From an uncultured Saprospiraceae bacterium (GTDB lineage Bacteria > Bacteroidota > Bacteroidia > Chitinophagales > Saprospiraceae): a stretch of DNA of 36,177 nucleotides. The notes under the pieces are model-generated. The model was not told the origin of the DNA. It searched no databases and saw nothing but the letters and a program-made list of their open reading frames with translations. The translations under genes and the position numbers were made by a program. Shown piece by piece: positions 34,532-36,177 of this stretch; positions within the stretch are counted from its first letter, which is position 1; each line of letters begins with the position of its first letter. The stretch is from positions 1 through 36,177 of the forward strand of contig CAMZKG010000207.1 of the NCBI GenBank assembly GCA_947311105.1, written 5' to 3'.

Positions 34532-35893
34532 TTAAATAACACCTTGATCAATCATAGCATCCGCCACTTTAACAAATCCAGCGATATTGGCACCTTTGAC
34601 GTAATCAATATATCCTTTTTTACCTTTGCCATGTAATACGCATTGTGCATGAATATTTTCCATGATACCATGTAAGCGCGCATCGACTTCTTCACGAGTC
34701 CAGTTCAATCTCAAGCTATTTTGCGACATTTCTAAACCAGAAGTAGCCACTCCACCTGCATTAGCCGCTTTACCAGGTCCATAAAGAATCTTATTTTCTT
34801 GGAAAACAGTAATCCCTTCTGGGCTTGTAGGCATATTAGCCCCTTCAGAAACACCAATGATGTTGTTTTTCATCATCATTTTGGCATCTTTGCCACTAAT
34901 TTCGTTTTGGGTAGCAGAAGGAAATGCTAAGTCGGCATTAATACCCCAAGGCTTCTCTCCTTCTAAGTATAATAAACCAAACTCCTTTGCAAACTCCTTA
35001 ATACGACCACGGCGATTATTTTTCAAGTCTTTAATGAAGGCTAATTTTTCTCGATTAATGCCGTCTTTGTCAAATACGGTACCGCTAGAATCGGACACAC
35101 TATGCACTGTACCACCCAAATCAAGAATTTTTTCAACGGTATATTGAGCTACATTACCAGATCCTGAGACAATACATTTTTTACCTTCCAAGCCGTTACC
35201 AGCATGCTTTAGCATTTCATTCATAAAATAAACACTACCGTAACCGGTCGCTTCAGGTCTGATCAAGCTGCCACCATATTCTAGGGCTTTGCCTGTCAAT
35301 ACGCCAGTGTGCGTCTTGGTCAAACGCTTGTACATACCAAATAAATAACCAATCTCACGTCCACCAACTCCAATATCTCCTGCAGGAACATCGGCGTCTG
35401 GTCCAATATGACGGAATAATTCCATCATAAAACTTTGCGTAAAACGCATGACTTCACCATCGGACTTTCCTTTAGGATTAAAATCAGAACCACCTTTACC
35501 TCCACCCATCGGTAAGGTAGTCAAGCTGTTCTTTAGGACTTGTTCAAAACCAAGAAACTTTAGGATACTCAAATTGACACTTGGATGAAAGCGAAGCCCT
35601 CCTTTATAAGGTCCAATAGCATTGTTAAACTGGACACGATATCCGCGGTTAACTTGAATCTTGCCATTGTCATCAACCCAAGTTACTCTAAATTGGAAAG
35701 CGCGGTCGGGTTCTGTCAAACGCTCCAAGATGGCATGTTCTTTATACTTTTTATGCTTTCGCACAAAAGGCACAATTACTTCTGCTACCTCATGAACAGC
35801 TTGATAAAACTCTGGTTGGTTGGGATTTCGTAGTGCGAGCTCCGACATGAAATTTTCCAAGTCTTTTTGAGCTACTTTTGATAAAGTCGTCAT
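34532..35893 (-). CDS. gdhA: glutamate dehydrogenase (hexameric, NADP-type family)
   Basis: The 453-aa enzyme interconverts 2-oxoglutarate plus ammonium and glutamate. PMGGGKGGSDFNPKGKS (129-143) holds the substrate-binding and catalytic lysine region, including Lys133. PAGDIGVGGREIGY (170-183) holds the catalytic aspartate, Asp173. GSGNVAQ (244-250) is the dinucleotide-binding loop. The length and the FRVTWVDDNGKIQVNRGYRVQ start match the ~450-residue bacterial class, usually NADP-specific and ammonium-assimilating; cofactor choice is inferred from the family. It is monocistronic. A TAGATTTGC element lies about 35 bp upstream of the ATG. Two copies of one MITE-like element flank the gene, and the downstream copy abuts its stop codon. 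Confidence 0.95.
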   Translation of the reverse strand: MTTLSKVAQKDLENFMSELALRNPNQPEFYQAVHEVAEVIVPFVRKHKKYKEHAILERLTEPDRAFQFRVTWVDDNGKIQVNRGYRVQFNNAIGPYKGGLRFHPSVNLSILKFLGFEQVLKNSLTTLPMGGGKGGSDFNPKGKSDGEVMRFTQSFMMELFRHIGPDADVPAGDIGVGGREIGYLFGMYKRLTKTHTGVLTGKALEYGGSLIRPEATGYGSVYFMNEMLKHAGNGLEGKKCIVSGSGNVAQYTVEKILDLGGTVHSVSDSSGTVFDKDGINREKLAFIKDLKNNRRGRIKEFAKEFGLLYLEGEKPWGINADLAFPSATQNEISGKDAKMMMKNNIIGVSEGANMPTSPEGITVFQENKILYGPGKAANAGGVATSGLEMSQNSLRLNWTREEVDARLHGIMENIHAQCVLHGKGKKGYIDYVKGANIAGFVKVADAMIDQGVI

Positions 35894-35927
35894 TAGATTT
35901 ATTTTGTTGAATAAGAAATTATCAATG

Positions 35928-35935
35928 CAAATCTA
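35928..35935 (-). promoter_or_regulatory. candidate -7 element of gdhA
   Basis: The minus strand reads TAGATTTGCA, the same extended element seen before the giant adhesin gene. No TTTG is seen at the -33 position; the upstream DNA is A/T-tract rich instead. Confidence 0.45.
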
Positions 35936-36001
35936 ATTATTTTTTGCATAAAATATATTTTTTTTTGCACGAAACAACCTGTTTATTAATTATTTTTTAG
36001 T

Positions 36002-36161
36002 AACTGTTTAGGTGCTCCTATTTTTAGGCAGAAAATAGGCATTTTTGTGTATGTTGAAGCTATTTTTTTGAAGCGTAGCCAGGCTACGTGATAAAAAAAT
36101 AGCAAAAACAGGCGCAAAAAGGGCATTTTGTGGCAAAAATCTGCCCTACCTAAATAGTTAC
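36002..36161. mobile_element. MITE-like element, copy B (long-hairpin form)
   Basis: This ~160-bp element has the same 40-bp left end and 34-bp right end as copy A, plus an 86-bp central segment (36042-36127). The whole element is one imperfect palindrome. At its centre GCTATTTTTTT (36059-36069) pairs perfectly with AAAAAAATAGC (36093-36103), and CGTAGC/GCTACG pair inside with loop CAG. It encodes no protein. It lies upstream of gdhA, and I find no clear target duplication around it. Confidence 0.75.
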
Positions 36162-36177
36162 AAATAACTAATCATCA

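Noticed and set aside
1..36177. tRNA genes
   Set aside because: I found no cloverleaf with a GTTCRANNC-type T arm and matching acceptor stem in the intergenic regions by eye; a covariance search could still find one.

Overview
The window reads as chromosomal DNA of a Bacteroidota bacterium, most likely a Saprospiraceae-like or other marine/soil lineage. Three things point there. Four secreted proteins end in type IX secretion (T9SS) sorting domains, two of type A and two of the gliding-associated type B. Upstream regions repeatedly carry the Bacteroidota -7 element TAnnTTTG, often extended to TAnnTTTGC. Start codons mostly lack Shine-Dalgarno sequences. I see no rRNA, tRNA, CRISPR array, phage or intact insertion sequence.

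Layout from left to right: a secreted AttH/CrtC-like protein (minus); a TMTC-like membrane protein with TPRs (plus); a tight minus-strand operon hisS - RND/MMPL exporter - phosphatidylserine decarboxylase; a lipoprotein nucleotide pyrophosphatase/phosphodiesterase (plus); two minus-strand type-B T9SS surface proteins, of 718 aa and 2306 aa, the larger with about 21 Ig-like repeats; a 1627-aa TamB-like protein (plus); the sdhC-sdhA-sdhB succinate dehydrogenase operon (plus); an unrecognised helical 473-aa protein (minus); a secreted protein with dockerin-like and cohesin-like segments (plus); the small SRP RNA gene (plus); and gdhA glutamate dehydrogenase (minus).

The genes mix housekeeping functions (hisS, psd, sdhCAB, gdhA, SRP RNA) with envelope and surface biogenesis (TamB, RND exporter, lipoprotein phosphodiesterase, T9SS cargo). 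None of the T9SS machinery itself is here, only cargo.

Intergenic DNA is rich in unexplained structure. A hairpin-forming, MITE-like element occurs twice, on both sides of gdhA; one copy is flanked by an 8-bp direct repeat that includes the gdhA stop codon. A large imperfect inverted repeat lies just before the SRP RNA. Degenerate tandem arrays of 7-, 8/9- and 15-bp units sit beside gene ends, and a 62-bp element is duplicated. The 10-mer GCTTNCGCAA occurs 13 times (hand count) on both strands and in several reading frames, against roughly 0.2-0.3 expected, which suggests a genome-wide signal word.
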